A stretch of DNA of 64,000 nt from Coraliomargarita sinensis (GCF_003185655.1 NZ_QHJQ01000010.1:1-64000); one strand, 5' to 3'; shown: positions 11,525-20,514, numbered from the stretch's first letter. Numbers and translations are program-made. Notes: a model not told the origin generated them from the sequence alone.

Positions 11525-11563
11525 CAAAAAACGCAGCTTCGAAAGAGGCTGCGTTTTTTATTT
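11525..11563. terminator. Bidirectional intrinsic terminator
   Basis: A stem of aaaaaacgcagc with gctgcgtttttt around a ttcgaaagag loop, with A- and T-tracts on both sides. It sits between the 3' ends of convergent pilC and the ABC-F gene and can serve both. Confidence 0.92.
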
Positions 11564-11580
11564 TATCGTTTTGGGAAGGC

Positions 11581-13209
11581 TTACGAGTCTGATTTTTCCG
11601 CCATTTCCTTTTCGAGCCGCTCGACGTATTCCGTCACGTTACAAGTCAGCATACGCGTGCTGCCGGGGGCGACTTCGAGGACCTTGTTGACCACGCCGTC
11701 GAGGAAGGCGCGATCGTGGCTTACGAGGATGACTGTGCCATCGAATTCGTTGATCGCGTCCTGAAGCACTTCTTTGGATTTGATATCCAGGTGATTGGTC
11801 GGTTCGTCGAGGATCAGGCAGTTGCCCGGCTTCATCAGCATTTTAGCCAGCGCGACACGGTTCTTTTCACCGCCCGAAAGCACTTCGGTTTTCTTGAGGG
11901 CTTCGTCGCCAGAGAAAAGAAGAGCACCGAGTGCGGCACGCGGATTGGCGTCAGGGTTGTTCACGGCGGCTGCTTCGACTTCATCCAATACGCTTTTAGC
12001 GGGATTCAATTCGTCCGCCTGTGTTTGTGCGAAATAACTGATCACCGTATTGAGGCCCTTTTCGACTTCGCCTCCTTGATAGGGTTCCTGATCGGCCATG
12101 ATGCGCGCCAAGGTTGACTTACCGGCACCATTCACGCCGACCACCGCGATTCGGTCACCCTTGTCGATACGTAAATCCAGCCCGTCAAAGACCACGTTGT
12201 CGCCGTAGGCTTTGTGCAGGTCCTTTATCGTGATTACCTTGGCACTGGATGGTGGCGGCGGTGGAAAGCGGAAGAAGATCTTCTTTTCTTCCCGGGGGAT
12301 TTCGATGATCTCCATTTTCTCCAACTGCTTGATACGGCTTTGCACCATGCTGGCTTTTTTCACGTTGGAGCGGAACTTGTTGATGAAGTCCTTGATTTCG
12401 GAAATTTCCTTCTGCTGGTTTTTATGAGCCTTACGCAGGACTTCGATTTGCTTCTCGCTTTCCTTCTTATAGTAGGAGTAGTTGCCTTTGAAACTGTTCA
12501 GCTGGCCCAGTTTGAGCTCGAGCGTGCGGTTGGTCACTTCGTCGAGGAAGGCACGGTCGTGAGAGATGACAATCAGCGCGCCGTGATAATTTTTGAGATA
12601 CTGTTCGACCCAGTGCTGGGAGACGATGTCCAGGTGGTTGGTCGGTTCGTCGAGAATCAGCAGCGATGGATTTTGCAGAAGGAGTTTGGCCAGCGCGATG
12701 CGCATTTGCCAGCCGCCGGAAAACTCGCCCGTGTCACGTTGCATGTCGTCCATTGAGAAGCCCATGCCGGTGAGGATTCGCTCGATGCGCGATTTCATCT
12801 TCTGCGGCTCGAACTCCTCAAGCTGGAGTTCCCAGTCGCCGATCGCATCGATCAAGTCGTAGTATTCCTCCGATTCGGTATCCATCTCCAGCAAATCGGC
12901 GTCGGCTTTTTCAATTTTCCCCTGAAGTTCGAGGATGTCACCGAAAGCGCTTTTTGCTTCGTCGTAGAGGCTGCGGCCGGAAACGGAGATGCCATCCTGT
13001 GGCAGGTAGCCGATGCTGACATAATCCGGGTAGTCGATGGAGCCTTTATCCGGGTCGACTTCACCCATCAACATGCGCAGGAGGGTGGTTTTTCCCGAGC
13101 CGTTTGAGCCGACCAGCGCGATGCGGTCGTGCGCGCCGATCACGCAGTTGATCCCGTTGTAGAGGACTTTTTTGCCGAAGTTGTGAGTGACTTGGTTAAT
13201 CGTAATCAT
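11581..13209 (-). CDS. ABC-F family ATPase
   Basis: A soluble twin-ABC protein (542 residues) without membrane segments, of the ribosome-associated ABC-F class that rescues or regulates translation. Two cassettes are complete. The first has Walker A GSNGSGKTTLL (about 35-45), signature FSGGWQMRIALAK and LLILDEPTNHLD. The second has GVNGAGKSTLA, LSGGEKNRVALAK and CLILDEPTNHLD. The P-site-interaction linker between them is Lys/Glu-rich and is followed by a proline run (FRFPPPPPSS). The ATG at 13209 gives MITINQVTHNFGKKVL, the normal start of the family. The longer frame would add a low-quality 82-residue leader drawn from repeat-bearing spacer. Confidence 0.93.
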   Translation of the reverse strand: MITINQVTHNFGKKVLYNGINCVIGAHDRIALVGSNGSGKTTLLRMLMGEVDPDKGSIDYPDYVSIGYLPQDGISVSGRSLYDEAKSAFGDILELQGKIEKADADLLEMDTESEEYYDLIDAIGDWELQLEEFEPQKMKSRIERILTGMGFSMDDMQRDTGEFSGGWQMRIALAKLLLQNPSLLILDEPTNHLDIVSQHWVEQYLKNYHGALIVISHDRAFLDEVTNRTLELKLGQLNSFKGNYSYYKKESEKQIEVLRKAHKNQQKEISEIKDFINKFRSNVKKASMVQSRIKQLEKMEIIEIPREEKKIFFRFPPPPPSSAKVITIKDLHKAYGDNVVFDGLDLRIDKGDRIAVVGVNGAGKSTLARIMADQEPYQGGEVEKGLNTVISYFAQTQADELNPAKSVLDEVEAAAVNNPDANPRAALGALLFSGDEALKKTEVLSGGEKNRVALAKMLMKPGNCLILDEPTNHLDIKSKEVLQDAINEFDGTVILVSHDRAFLDGVVNKVLEVAPGSTRMLTCNVTEYVERLEKEMAEKSDS

Positions 13210-13420
13210 GACCTGAAGTAATGAGTAATAGAAAGAAAGTGAATGTAGATGCGTGGTGATAGGGGATACCCGCTGCATGATGCGAGATTTTTTACACCTT
13301 ATCCCTATTCGGTGGGCCGGTATAATACCCTGTGGAATGGGGCTATTTGTAAATTTTTGCGTTGCGAGCGAATCGGTTACTCGGTCATCAAACGAAACAA
13401 TAAGACATCCTGAATTCGTA

Positions 13421-13480
13421 GTCGGGGGATGAATCACCCCGACTACGGCAATCATCCTCTACAAAAATGGCGAAGAATCC
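13421..13480 (-). repeat. Dispersed hairpin repeat, copy 2
   Basis: The core gtcgggggatgaatcacccc (13421-13443, ending gac) is the reverse complement of copy 1. The shoulder (atcctctacaaaaatggcga, then agaatc) matches the reversed shoulder of copies 1 and 4. The minus-strand reading therefore has the same order as copy 1. Confidence 0.8.
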
Positions 13481-13599
13481 CAATATTGAATCCTGCGATT
13501 GTTGAGCGCTCCAAGTTGGCAAAGAAAAAGGTTCATCGTCGATTTTCGTGAAAAGCCAATCTGGTAATATCCAGGAGAAGTTAAATAAACAGGCTCGAT

Positions 13600-13675
13600 A
13601 CGGAGTCAGGGCATTCTTGTCCTGATTGTTCGTTTTCTTCCATCACGCAACGTGGACAGGAATGTCCACGCTCCT
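13600..13675. repeat. Composite palindromic element (GGACATTCCTGTCC family), copy 1
   Basis: The left arm (acggagtcagggcattcttg, then tcctg) and right arm (gtggacaggaatgtccacg, then ctcc) are imperfect inverted copies of each other. The right arm is itself a perfect hairpin, gtggaca-ggaa-tgtccac. The same arrangement occurs at 49889-50004. Confidence 0.65.
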
Positions 13676-13744
13676 TCAATGGCCGCGTAATGTCTCATTA
13701 TTCGAAGCTTTAACCGGGGGACATCACGCTAATCGACGATGAAC

Positions 13745-13776
13745 CAAAAAAAGCCCGGAGCTCGCGCATCCGGGCT
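13745..13776 (-). terminator. Intrinsic terminator of the EF-hand gene
   Basis: On the minus strand, stem agcccgga/tccgggct (13752-13759 with 13769-13776) is followed by a run of seven T. It lies about 20 bp beyond the stop codon of the EF-hand gene. Confidence 0.88.
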
Positions 13777-13796
13777 GGGTGATAAGCCGGTCAGTA

Positions 13797-14255
13797 TTAA
13801 CTGTCGCGAGCTTTTTCTTTTCGCATCGTCTGACGGAGGGCCTTCATTTCCTTGCGGTCGATTTCCCCGTCATTGTTGCTGTCGATTGTGTCGAAGTGTT
13901 CGACTAGTTTTTCCGCTCCTGCCTTGGAGGCTTCGTCGTAGGATATGGCACCGTTGCCATCCTCATCCATGGCCTTGCGCTTGGCGCGTCGCTCTTCCAT
14001 GCGCTGTTTATGATGTTGGCGTAGTTCCTCTTTGGTCACTTCGCCGCTATTGTCGGCATCGATCCGGGCAAAGCTCTCGACGAACTTTTTTGCACCTGCG
14101 GCTTCTGCCTCATCCAGAGTGATGACTTGGTCACCGTTGCTGTCCAGTTTTCCGAATCCCTTGCCGGGTTTGGCCGCTTTGTCCGGTTTGGCGGTTGCGA
14201 CGAAGGGGAGCAGGCTGCCTGTAAGCAGGCAAAGGATCATTTTTCTGTATTTCAT
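13797..14255 (-). CDS. Exported EF-hand calcium-binding protein
   Basis: A 152-residue protein with a signal peptide (residues 1-22, ending VATA-KP). Four EF-hand loops follow, with near-consensus D-x-[DN]-x-[DN]-G spacing: [36 protein letters not shown] and [12 protein letters not shown]. The helices between loops 2 and 3 are very Arg/Lys-rich ([18 protein letters not shown]). It probably binds Ca2+ in the periplasm or outside the cell. Small EF-hand proteins of this kind are abundant in Verrucomicrobiota and Planctomycetes and their roles are mostly unknown. Confidence 0.85.
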   Translation of the reverse strand: MKYRKMILCLLTGSLLPFVATAKPDKAAKPGKGFGKLDSNGDQVITLDEAEAAGAKKFVESFARIDADNSGEVTKEELRQHHKQRMEERRAKRKAMDEDGNGAISYDEASKAGAEKLVEHFDTIDSNNDGEIDRKEMKALRQTMRKEKARDS

Positions 14256-14396
14256 GTTACGATTGGTTTGGGAGTTTCACAGCCTCTGTCGTGCTGCTTA
14301 TCCTCTGAATCGCCCACAAGCGTAGAAAGTTGCAGCCGTATTTTGACGTCATCTATTTACTTTAACTTTCCACACTCGGCTTTAGTGCTAGCCAAT

Positions 14397-15389
14397 ATGA
14401 CAGAGCAAGATTTGTCGCACTTCATTCATTCTCTCCCTAAAACCGAGACGCATCTGCATATTGAAGGGGCGCTGCCTTACGAACTGCTGCAGGGCCTCAA
14501 TCCGGAAAAGTTTGCCGAGCCTCAGCAATGCTGGGCGCCCGATTTTAAGTGGCCGTCCTTTGAGGCCTTTGAGTCGCACCTGATTGAGCACGCTGTGCAG
14601 TGGTTTACCTCGCCCGAGCATTACCATGAAGCGGCTAAAATAATCTTCGCCAAACATCTTGAGCAAAATATCCGCTACGTGGAAATCTCGTTTCACGCGG
14701 GCATCATCGAGTTTATGAACATACCCGGACCGGAGATCGTGGCGGCGATCCGCAGTGCTGCCCCAAAGGGTTTGGAGGTGCGGGTATTTATGGGAATGGC
14801 CCGGGATTCATACAACAAGGTGCTCGCGCCTGTGCTTCAGGATTGCATCAACTGGGAAGGTCTTGCCGGGATCGATTTACACGGGGTCGAGTATCTGCCT
14901 TTGGAGCACTGGACGCCGAAGCTCTGGGAAAGAGCCCGGGCCAACGGGCTGGAGACCAAGGCGCATGCCGGCGAGTTTGGTCCTTCCGGGCATGTGCGTG
15001 AGGCACTTGAGATTTTGGGGGCGCGCCGTATTCAGCACGGTATCCGTGCGGTGGATGATCCGGATGTGCTTCAATTGGCCATCGATCTGGGTGCGACCTT
15101 CGACATTTGTCCGATCAGTAATGTGAAGCTCGACGTAGTCGAATCGATGCCGCTACACCCGATTCGTGAATTTTTTGATCGGGGGCTGCGCTGCACGATC
15201 AGCACCGACGATCCGTTTTCCTTCGGGAACAGGGTGGAGGATGAGTACCATGCTCTGGCCCATGATCTTGATTTCAGTCCGGCTGAGCTCGGGCGAATTG
15301 CCAAGAATGGCTTTGAGGTCGCCTTGGTCGACGATGCCACACGAAAGGAGTGGATCGCCGAGGTCGACGAGCGACTCGCCGTTCAATAG
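14397..15389 (+). CDS. Adenosine/adenine deaminase family protein
   Basis: A zinc hydrolase of 330 residues that deaminates adenosine (or adenine) in purine salvage. Visible are the metal HxH in [11 protein letters not shown] (about 17-27), the third zinc His and catalytic Glu in HAGE (about 186-189), the catalytic His region [12 protein letters not shown], and metal Asp in ISTDDPFSF (about 269-277). CPISNVKL is also typical. The ATG at 14397 gives [17 protein letters not shown], the normal family start; the longer frame would run back through the EF-hand promoter region. The sequence alone does not separate adenosine from adenine or cytokinin deaminase. Confidence 0.9.
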   Translation: MTEQDLSHFIHSLPKTETHLHIEGALPYELLQGLNPEKFAEPQQCWAPDFKWPSFEAFESHLIEHAVQWFTSPEHYHEAAKIIFAKHLEQNIRYVEISFHAGIIEFMNIPGPEIVAAIRSAAPKGLEVRVFMGMARDSYNKVLAPVLQDCINWEGLAGIDLHGVEYLPLEHWTPKLWERARANGLETKAHAGEFGPSGHVREALEILGARRIQHGIRAVDDPDVLQLAIDLGATFDICPISNVKLDVVESMPLHPIREFFDRGLRCTISTDDPFSFGNRVEDEYHALAHDLDFSPAELGRIAKNGFEVALVDDATRKEWIAEVDERLAVQ

Positions 15390-15393
15390 AAAC

Positions 15394-15424
15394 AAAAAAG
15401 CCCTTTCGAGGGGAAAGGGCTTTG
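15394..15424. terminator. Bidirectional intrinsic terminator
   Basis: Stem aaagccctttc/gaaagggcttt around a short gagg loop. It lies between the deaminase gene and the convergent small-basic-protein gene, with an A-run before it and a short T-run after it. Confidence 0.88.
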
Positions 15425-15446
15425 TCAAAATAGAGGAACCGGCGTC

Positions 15447-15605
15447 TTATTCTTCCGGCTTGGTCTTTCTCAGACCCACGACGCGGTTGCCGTCTTCCCA
15501 CTGTCCGCGCTTGCGGAGCAGATCAATGCGCTCGAAGCGCTTGAGCACGGTGCGATTCTTTTTGCCGCTACCACCGGCGGCTTTAAAACTGTTGTGTTGG
15601 GACAT
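15447..15605 (-). CDS. Verrucomicrobial/chlamydial small basic protein (putatively ribosome-associated)
   Basis: A 52-residue, highly basic protein starting MSQHNSFKAAGGSGKKNRT and containing VLKRFERIDLLRKRGQW, then GLRKTKP. This matches from memory the small basic protein family conserved across Verrucomicrobiota and Chlamydiota, thought to be ribosome-associated. A strong Shine-Dalgarno (aaggag) lies eight bases before the ATG. The gene is single and flanked by a terminator at its 3' end. Family identity is a recollection of the conserved MSQH and KRFER signatures; the ribosomal role is an inference. It supports the phylum placement. Confidence 0.85.
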   Translation of the reverse strand: MSQHNSFKAAGGSGKKNRTVLKRFERIDLLRKRGQWEDGNRVVGLRKTKPEE

Positions 15606-15704
15606 ACGATGACTCCTTGTTAAAAGTGAAAGCGGTGGAATAAATGGGGCCTCTGGAGAAAGATCAAGGGTTATTTCCGCCCATTTTTGGTACTTATTTG
15701 AGGT

Positions 15705-17081
15705 TTAGACGAGATAAGGCAGTGCCAGTGAGGCCAGGCCGAGGATCAGCAGGAAGCCACACATGTCCGTGACAGTAGTCAGAATCGGGCCTGAGGCGAG
15801 GGCAGGATCCTGCTTGAGCGCTTTTAAAAGAAGGGGGACGAGGCCTCCAACGCAGACGGCGACGGTCGTGTTTAGGGCAAGTGCTGCTCCCACGACGGCT
15901 CCGAGCATGGCATTTCCTTTCCAAAGCCAGGCGATTGCACCGATTAAAAGGCCGAGGCAAACTCCGTTGATCAGGCCAACACTGGATTCTTTCAAGAAGA
16001 CACGCCCAAATTCACGCGGGCTGACCAGTTGAAGTGAAAGCTCGCGCATGGAGACGGCGACAGCCTGATTGCCGGAGCATCCGGACATGTCTGAAATAAT
16101 GGGCAAAAAGACCGCGAGGGCGATAACCGCTTCCAGCGTGTCCGTATGCATGGCAATCACACTGGCCGAAATTAGGTTGAGCACGATGTTGATACTCAGC
16201 CAGGAAAGACGGCGCCGGCTACGCACCCGAAGGGGCATGGAGCGGAGTTCTTCCTTGCCCATCAAGCCCTGGAATTTCAACAGATCTTCGGTGGCGGCCT
16301 CCTGGAGTGCTTCGGTGCTGGACTCGCGGTCGACGATGCCGATCAGGCGGTGGTCTGTGTCGACGACCGGGAGGCCGAGGAAATTGTGTTGCTCGAAGAT
16401 GTTTTCCAGATCGTTCACCGGAGTTTCGGCTTCAATGGTGATTGGATCCGGGATCATAATTTCGCTGGCGGCCTGTTCGGGACGGGCAAACAGCAGGTTG
16501 CGCACGGGAAGTACGCCCAACAGCGCCCCGCGGGGGCCGAGCACGTAGGCATATTGCACCCCGTATTCGATGTAGTCCTCCCGGTGTTTTTGAATATCCT
16601 CGAGAATTTCCCTTACCGTCATGGTGGCCTCAAAGGAGACAAATTCACTATACATGATGGCACCGGCAGTTCCCTCGGGGTAAGCCATGAAGCGACGGGT
16701 CTCTTCCGCCTGCTCCGGAGCGAGCGCCTGTAGAATGGCCTTGGAGTCACGCTTGCTCAGCTCCTTCAAAAGGTCGGCCCGATCGTCGGAATCGAGTTCG
16801 GCCACCATGGGCGCCGCCCTTTCCGGGGGAAGCGTTTCGATGATGTCGGCACCCTGGAAGTAGTGCACATGTTCGAGAACTTCCGCCGCTTGTTCGGGCG
16901 TCAGCAGTTGGAGCAAATGTGAGCGTTCCTCGGCTTCCAGTCGGTCGATGAGGAGGGCGGTGTCGTCGCCTTCAGTTTCTCCAAGTAGTTGAACGATGGC
17001 ACCCGCATCGGAACGCTCGATGGCACCGGCGAGTTGCTCGAGGCGGAGATCAAAATCCTGGCTGTCTTCGTGGTTCGACAT
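15705..17081 (-). CDS. mgtE: MgtE-type magnesium transporter
   Basis: A 458-residue Mg2+ channel of the inner membrane. The N-terminal superhelical MgtE_N domain (about 20-125) includes ADIIETLPPERAAPMVAEL and DRADLLKEL. Two CBS domains follow (about 135-255, with MTVREILEDIQ and LGLPVVDTDHRLIGIVDRE). Five membrane segments start near residue 300 and include the selectivity segment PIISDMSGCSGNQAVAV. In characterised MgtE the cytoplasmic domains close the pore at high Mg2+. It is divergent from the crcB pair, 50 bp away. Confidence 0.95.
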   Translation of the reverse strand: MSNHEDSQDFDLRLEQLAGAIERSDAGAIVQLLGETEGDDTALLIDRLEAEERSHLLQLLTPEQAAEVLEHVHYFQGADIIETLPPERAAPMVAELDSDDRADLLKELSKRDSKAILQALAPEQAEETRRFMAYPEGTAGAIMYSEFVSFEATMTVREILEDIQKHREDYIEYGVQYAYVLGPRGALLGVLPVRNLLFARPEQAASEIMIPDPITIEAETPVNDLENIFEQHNFLGLPVVDTDHRLIGIVDRESSTEALQEAATEDLLKFQGLMGKEELRSMPLRVRSRRRLSWLSINIVLNLISASVIAMHTDTLEAVIALAVFLPIISDMSGCSGNQAVAVSMRELSLQLVSPREFGRVFLKESSVGLINGVCLGLLIGAIAWLWKGNAMLGAVVGAALALNTTVAVCVGGLVPLLLKALKQDPALASGPILTTVTDMCGFLLILGLASLALPYLV

Positions 17082-17131
17082 GTTTTGTTGCTCGTATGGT
17101 TGGATAGGGTACGCTTTACAAGCGCAGGCTT

Positions 17132-17536
17132 ATGGGCCAAGCAGGTTGCGTGCTATTTCTTCTCACAGCATTAGGTTGTGCGCTTGGCGGCGTCACCCGC
17201 CATCTATGCACGGCAGGTTTCACCCGGCTCATGGGTGAGAGATTTCCATGGGGTACCCTGTTCGTCAATGTTCTGGGAAGTTTTCTGCTGGGTGTCATTC
17301 TGGGTGCCGGTATCTCAATGGAGGAGGGTGCGCTTTCCTTTGCCCGGCTGCATGCCTTTCTCGGGATCGGCTTTTGTGGCGGCCTGACGACCTTTTCAAC
17401 TTTCAGCCTGCAAAACCTCAGTCTGCTGTCGAAGCGAGGGAAAGGCGCACTAGCGGTCAACATTCTGGCCAATGTCGCCCTCTGTCTTCTGGTCGCCGCT
17501 GCCGGGTATGCGCTTTCGGAAAGGTGGACCGCCTGA
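17132..17536 (+). CDS. crcB: Fluoride channel CrcB/Fluc, first subunit
   Basis: A 134-residue, four-helix membrane protein of the CrcB/Fluc family, which exports F- as an antiparallel dimer. Typical elements are the GGVTRHL segment (about 15-21), the FPWGTLFVNVLGSFLLGVIL helix (about 37-56), and GFCGGLTTFSTFS (about 80-92), which holds the Phe box. Its stop overlaps the start of a second crcB gene (ATGA). No fluoride riboswitch could be recognised in the 50-bp leader. Confidence 0.93.
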   Translation: MGQAGCVLFLLTALGCALGGVTRHLCTAGFTRLMGERFPWGTLFVNVLGSFLLGVILGAGISMEEGALSFARLHAFLGIGFCGGLTTFSTFSLQNLSLLSKRGKGALAVNILANVALCLLVAAAGYALSERWTA

Positions 17537-17922
17537 TGCATCTTTTTTGGATCGGCTTGGGCAGTGCACTTGGAGGTAGCCTGCGCTATGGACTGGATTT
17601 GCTGGCGTTGCATTTCACCGGCGGATTTCCACTGTCGACCCTTTTTATCAACATAAGCGGGTCCCTGCTGATCGGATTTATCGCCGGTCTCTGGGCAAGC
17701 GGTGGGGCAGCCGGCCCACATCCCTATAAATGGCATTTCTGGATGACCGGATTTTGCGGGAGTTACACCACCTTTTCGGCCTTCAGTTGGCAGGTGCTGT
17801 CGATGATTGAGAACGGGCACGCGCAACTGGCCGGCGTTTACGCTGCGGCCAGCGTCGGATTTGGGCTAATTGCAGTCTGGGCTGGCCTGTCCTGGGCAAC
17901 TCTGCGACAAAAAGAGGCATAA
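17536..17922 (+). CDS. crcB: Fluoride channel CrcB/Fluc, second subunit
   Basis: A 128-residue second CrcB protein translated from the ATG that overlaps the previous stop (ATGA at 17535). It has LGGSLRYG (about 11-18), FPLSTLFINISGSLLIGFI and GFCGSYTTFSAFSWQ. Its pattern is related to but clearly different from the first copy. Overlapping pairs of unequal crcB genes encode heterodimeric Fluc channels in other bacteria, so a heterodimer is the likely product. The longer frame starting at 17248 is only an extension through the first gene in another phase. Confidence 0.92.
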   Translation: MHLFWIGLGSALGGSLRYGLDLLALHFTGGFPLSTLFINISGSLLIGFIAGLWASGGAAGPHPYKWHFWMTGFCGSYTTFSAFSWQVLSMIENGHAQLAGVYAAASVGFGLIAVWAGLSWATLRQKEA

Positions 17923-17937
17923 AGTACTTGCGACACC

Positions 17938-18840
17938 ATGCAGCAAACAGCACCCATTCAGTTTTATAATCGCCTGACCGGTCAGATTGAAACCGAGACA
18001 GTCTACGGTGAGGGTTTTCTACGATGGGCCTACGGCAATCCGCTCGGACGGCTGACGGTCCAGTTGGCGGTGAAACGCGCCTGGTTTTCCCGTTGGTACG
18101 GCTGGCGTATGAACCGGCCTGCCAGTCGTGAGAAAATCCGTCCTTTCATCCAGGAATACGGCCTGAACGAGGATGAGTTTGCCGATCCGGTGGATTCCTT
18201 TGCCAACTTCAACCAGTTTTTCTACCGCCACTTGAAGCCGGAAGCGCGGCCGGTTGCGCCGGAGCCAGAAACTGTTGTTTTTCCGGCAGACGGGCGACAC
18301 CTCGCAGTCCCGGACGTCGATGCGGTGGAGGATTTTTACATCAAAGGGCAGCGTTTTGACCTGGCCGCATTTCTTGGCGAAGCTTCGCTGGTAGAGGAGT
18401 TTGCCGGCGGGAGCATGCTGATTTCACGACTTTGCCCGGTCGACTACCACCGCTACCACTTTCCCGTTTCAGGGGAGGCTGGTGCGCCGGTCCTGATCAA
18501 TGGCCATTTGCGCTCGGTCAGTCCATTGGCACTCCGTCGAGATTTGGCCATCCTCTGGCATAACAAGCGGGTACGCACGATCGTCGAATCACCTGCCTTC
18601 GGGAAAGTTGTGATTATGGAAATCGGTGCGACCTGCGTGGGTTCGATTCATGCCACCTTTGCGCCCGGCCCGGTGGAAAAGGGTCAGGAAAAGGGCTACT
18701 TCAGTTTTGGTGGCTCCTGTGTTGCGACGCTTTTTCAGAAGGGACGTCTACAATTTGACGAAGATCTGATCGAACACTCAAGACAGCCTACCGAAGTCTA
18801 TGGTAAAGTAGGCGAGCGTTGTGGTGTGGTTCTCTCGTAA
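17938..18840 (+). CDS. psd: Phosphatidylserine decarboxylase
   Basis: Makes phosphatidylethanolamine from phosphatidylserine at the inner membrane with a pyruvoyl cofactor. The 300-residue proenzyme has the typical core: VFPADGR (about 118-124), [15 protein letters not shown] (about 166-180) with the charge-relay His, and [12 protein letters not shown]. The autocleavage motif is [12 protein letters not shown] (about 258-269), a GGS site where many homologues have LGST or GSS. The Ser that becomes pyruvoyl is present, so the enzyme should mature normally. It is 15 bp downstream of the crcB pair and may share its transcript. Confidence 0.94.
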   Translation: MQQTAPIQFYNRLTGQIETETVYGEGFLRWAYGNPLGRLTVQLAVKRAWFSRWYGWRMNRPASREKIRPFIQEYGLNEDEFADPVDSFANFNQFFYRHLKPEARPVAPEPETVVFPADGRHLAVPDVDAVEDFYIKGQRFDLAAFLGEASLVEEFAGGSMLISRLCPVDYHRYHFPVSGEAGAPVLINGHLRSVSPLALRRDLAILWHNKRVRTIVESPAFGKVVIMEIGATCVGSIHATFAPGPVEKGQEKGYFSFGGSCVATLFQKGRLQFDEDLIEHSRQPTEVYGKVGERCGVVLS

Positions 18841-18841
18841 A

Positions 18842-19087
18842 TCAAACTTTAGCGTCGCTGCCGGAATCTGTTTTCTGTTTCGGCCAAAGCCAAATCATCG
18901 AAAGTGCGGCTGAAAGGATGCAGGCCAGTGTCGCGCCGAAATAGATTAAGTGCATCCTTTCATAGTAATCATTATGGGTGTCAGGCGGAGCTGTATGAGC
19001 CCATGCATAATAGGCGGCTGAATAACCACAGAGCAACGCTAAGCCAATCATTAGGGTGGGGATCAAAAATAGGCAGAAATGCTTCAC
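18842..19087 (-). CDS. Small two-helix membrane protein
   Basis: Not recognised. The supported part is about 81 residues with two hydrophobic segments, FLIPTLMIGLALLCGYSAAYY and an IYFGATLACILSAALSMIW stretch. Between them is a polar loop (HTAPPDTHNDYYERMH), and the tail is polar. The reading frame extends upstream through the Ogg-type gene in another phase, so the start is uncertain. GTG at 19087 is the nearest plausible codon after the glycosylase stop. It is codirectional with the glycosylase and could be its operon partner. It could also be a spurious frame, but the membrane pattern argues for a real gene. Confidence 0.55.
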   Translation of the reverse strand: MKHFCLFLIPTLMIGLALLCGYSAAYYAWAHTAPPDTHNDYYERMHLIYFGATLACILSAALSMIWLWPKQKTDSGSDAKV

Positions 19088-19106
19088 TGCTCTGAACCAA
19101 GCATGT

Positions 19107-19982
19107 TTATTTTTTGGCAATAAGCCCGGCCCTCGCAGCGGCGAAGAGGTATTGCTGGGCCAGTCCCGCGGACGGGCCGAAGTGGACGCGGGCAAAGTCG
19201 AGCAACGGATCGCTTTTCCAACCTTCCAGCCCGTAGGCGCGAACAAGGATCTTCTGCACCCAGGTATCGATGGGGAAGGCTTCGAGGCGGCCCATGCCGA
19301 AGAGGAGCACGCAGTCGGCGATCTTACGGCCGACGCCGGGGAGCGAGATCAGTCGCTGGCGTGCTTCCGAGGTGGGCAAAGCCTCGGTTTCATCAAGCCA
19401 ACCGGGATTTTGCGAGAGGAAGACCGCGGTCTGGTTAATGTAGCGGGCCCGGTAGCCAAGTTTGGCCTCACGAAGGCGGGTCTCGCCGGCGGCGGCAATT
19501 TGCGCCCAGGAGGGTAGGGCGTGGCTACCGTCGGGTAGGGGATCCCCCATGTCGATTGCCACGGCTTCGCAAATAGCTTTGATCTGAGGGATTTGTTTGG
19601 TCGAGCTGCAGAGAAAGCCGAATAGGGTCTCGCCCAGTGGCTGCCGGAGGATGCGCAGGCCGGGGAACGCCTCGATCGCAGTCTTCAGTACCGGGTCGCT
19701 CCGCCAGGGGAGCGCATCGGTTTGTCCGGCAAAATCCGTATCCAGCGCGAAGTATTGCGCGAGGGCCGATCCCACGGCCTCCGGATTGTCGCCGGTTGGG
19801 GCACACCATAGAATGCCGCTATTATCCTGCCGCAGGCGAACGGTGTTTTTAGCCCATCGGCCTTCGAAGCAGTTCTTTATCCTGTTCCAACGGAAAGCTT
19901 GCCCGCCATCAAGCGTTTCGGCGAAAGCGGTACGGCTGAAATGCGGTGCATCAGCCCAAAGCTGCCAGTCGGAAAAAGCCAA
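19107..19982 (-). CDS. OGG1-type 8-oxoguanine DNA glycosylase
   Basis: A bifunctional base-excision-repair glycosylase of the HhH-GPD superfamily. The hairpin-helix-hairpin segment LISLPGVGRKIADCVLLFGM (about 209-228) contains the catalytic Lys. LEAFPIDTWVQKI carries the catalytic Asp. The N-terminal half (GGQAFRWNRI, then FEGRW) is the Ogg1 N-terminal fold, typical of the OGG1 group rather than MutY or Nth. Start: an ATG at 20057 would overlap the upstream lipoprotein by 73 bp. TTG at 19982 is preceded by tggag at good spacing just past the lipoprotein stop, so I prefer it. That choice is tentative. Confidence 0.88.
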   Translation of the reverse strand: MAFSDWQLWADAPHFSRTAFAETLDGGQAFRWNRIKNCFEGRWAKNTVRLRQDNSGILWCAPTGDNPEAVGSALAQYFALDTDFAGQTDALPWRSDPVLKTAIEAFPGLRILRQPLGETLFGFLCSSTKQIPQIKAICEAVAIDMGDPLPDGSHALPSWAQIAAAGETRLREAKLGYRARYINQTAVFLSQNPGWLDETEALPTSEARQRLISLPGVGRKIADCVLLFGMGRLEAFPIDTWVQKILVRAYGLEGWKSDPLLDFARVHFGPSAGLAQQYLFAAARAGLIAKK

Positions 19983-19984
19983 GT

Positions 19985-20467
19985 CTACATGCTCCAGAGG
20001 TAACTCTGCTTTCTGGCGAGCACTTCGCCGTTGGCATCCTTGATCGTGAAGCGCCATGCCCCGGGCACGCCCTCCGGTTCCGGCCAGTCCTCGCCGGTCA
20101 GCCCGACAAAGACTTCCTTCGTCTTGGGCATTTTATTGGGCAGCGGAAAATCGTGGGTTTGCAGATCGGCAGAGGCCGGGGTGTAGAACTCGCCGGTAAT
20201 GACACTACCACGCGGCAGATCGCGGACCTTTTCGTCCAGTACGAGGGTGAAGTAATAGCCGTCGCGCACTTCCGGGTCGCTACGCAGAATAATGCGGTTC
20301 CCTTTGTTTTCAGCCCCGCTCCAGTATTCACTGATCCGCTTGAAATTCTCCTCCGGAATATAGCGCGGTTTGATCTCCTTGATCTCGACCGAGCGAATCG
20401 GTTCGTCGGGTGTTGATGCACAGCCCGCGAGTGCGAAGCCGATGAGGACAAGAAGAAGGTGACGCAT
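19985..20467 (-). CDS. Predicted lipoprotein
   Basis: A 160-residue protein with a signal peptide ending in lipobox LAGC (Cys 16), so probably an outer- or inner-membrane lipoprotein. The mature part has a beta-rich look: RIILRSDPEVRDGYYFTLVL, GSVITGEFYTP and PGAWRFTIKDANGEVLARK. The last segment resembles a carbohydrate- or FN3-like strand pair. No family is recognised. It sits immediately upstream of the Ogg-type gene, with 2 bp between its stop and the proposed TTG start. Confidence 0.82.
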   Translation of the reverse strand: MRHLLLVLIGFALAGCASTPDEPIRSVEIKEIKPRYIPEENFKRISEYWSGAENKGNRIILRSDPEVRDGYYFTLVLDEKVRDLPRGSVITGEFYTPASADLQTHDFPLPNKMPKTKEVFVGLTGEDWPEPEGVPGAWRFTIKDANGEVLARKQSYLWSM

Positions 20468-20514
20468 GGTTTAGAGTTTCCGAAGTGCCTATCTCTTGTC
20501 AATAGCCAGCAAGC

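Larger units (their letters stand above)
13210..13796. other. Repeat-rich spacer upstream of the ABC-F gene
   Basis: This 587-bp spacer holds no credible gene. It contains copy 2 of the GTCGGGG hairpin repeat (13421-13480), a composite palindromic element built on ggacaggaatgtcc (13600-13675), and the terminator of the EF-hand gene (13745-13776). Confidence 0.6.

Noticed and set aside
17082..17131. Fluoride riboswitch before crcB
   Set aside because: The leader is too short and lacks the conserved pseudoknot strings as far as can be read by eye.
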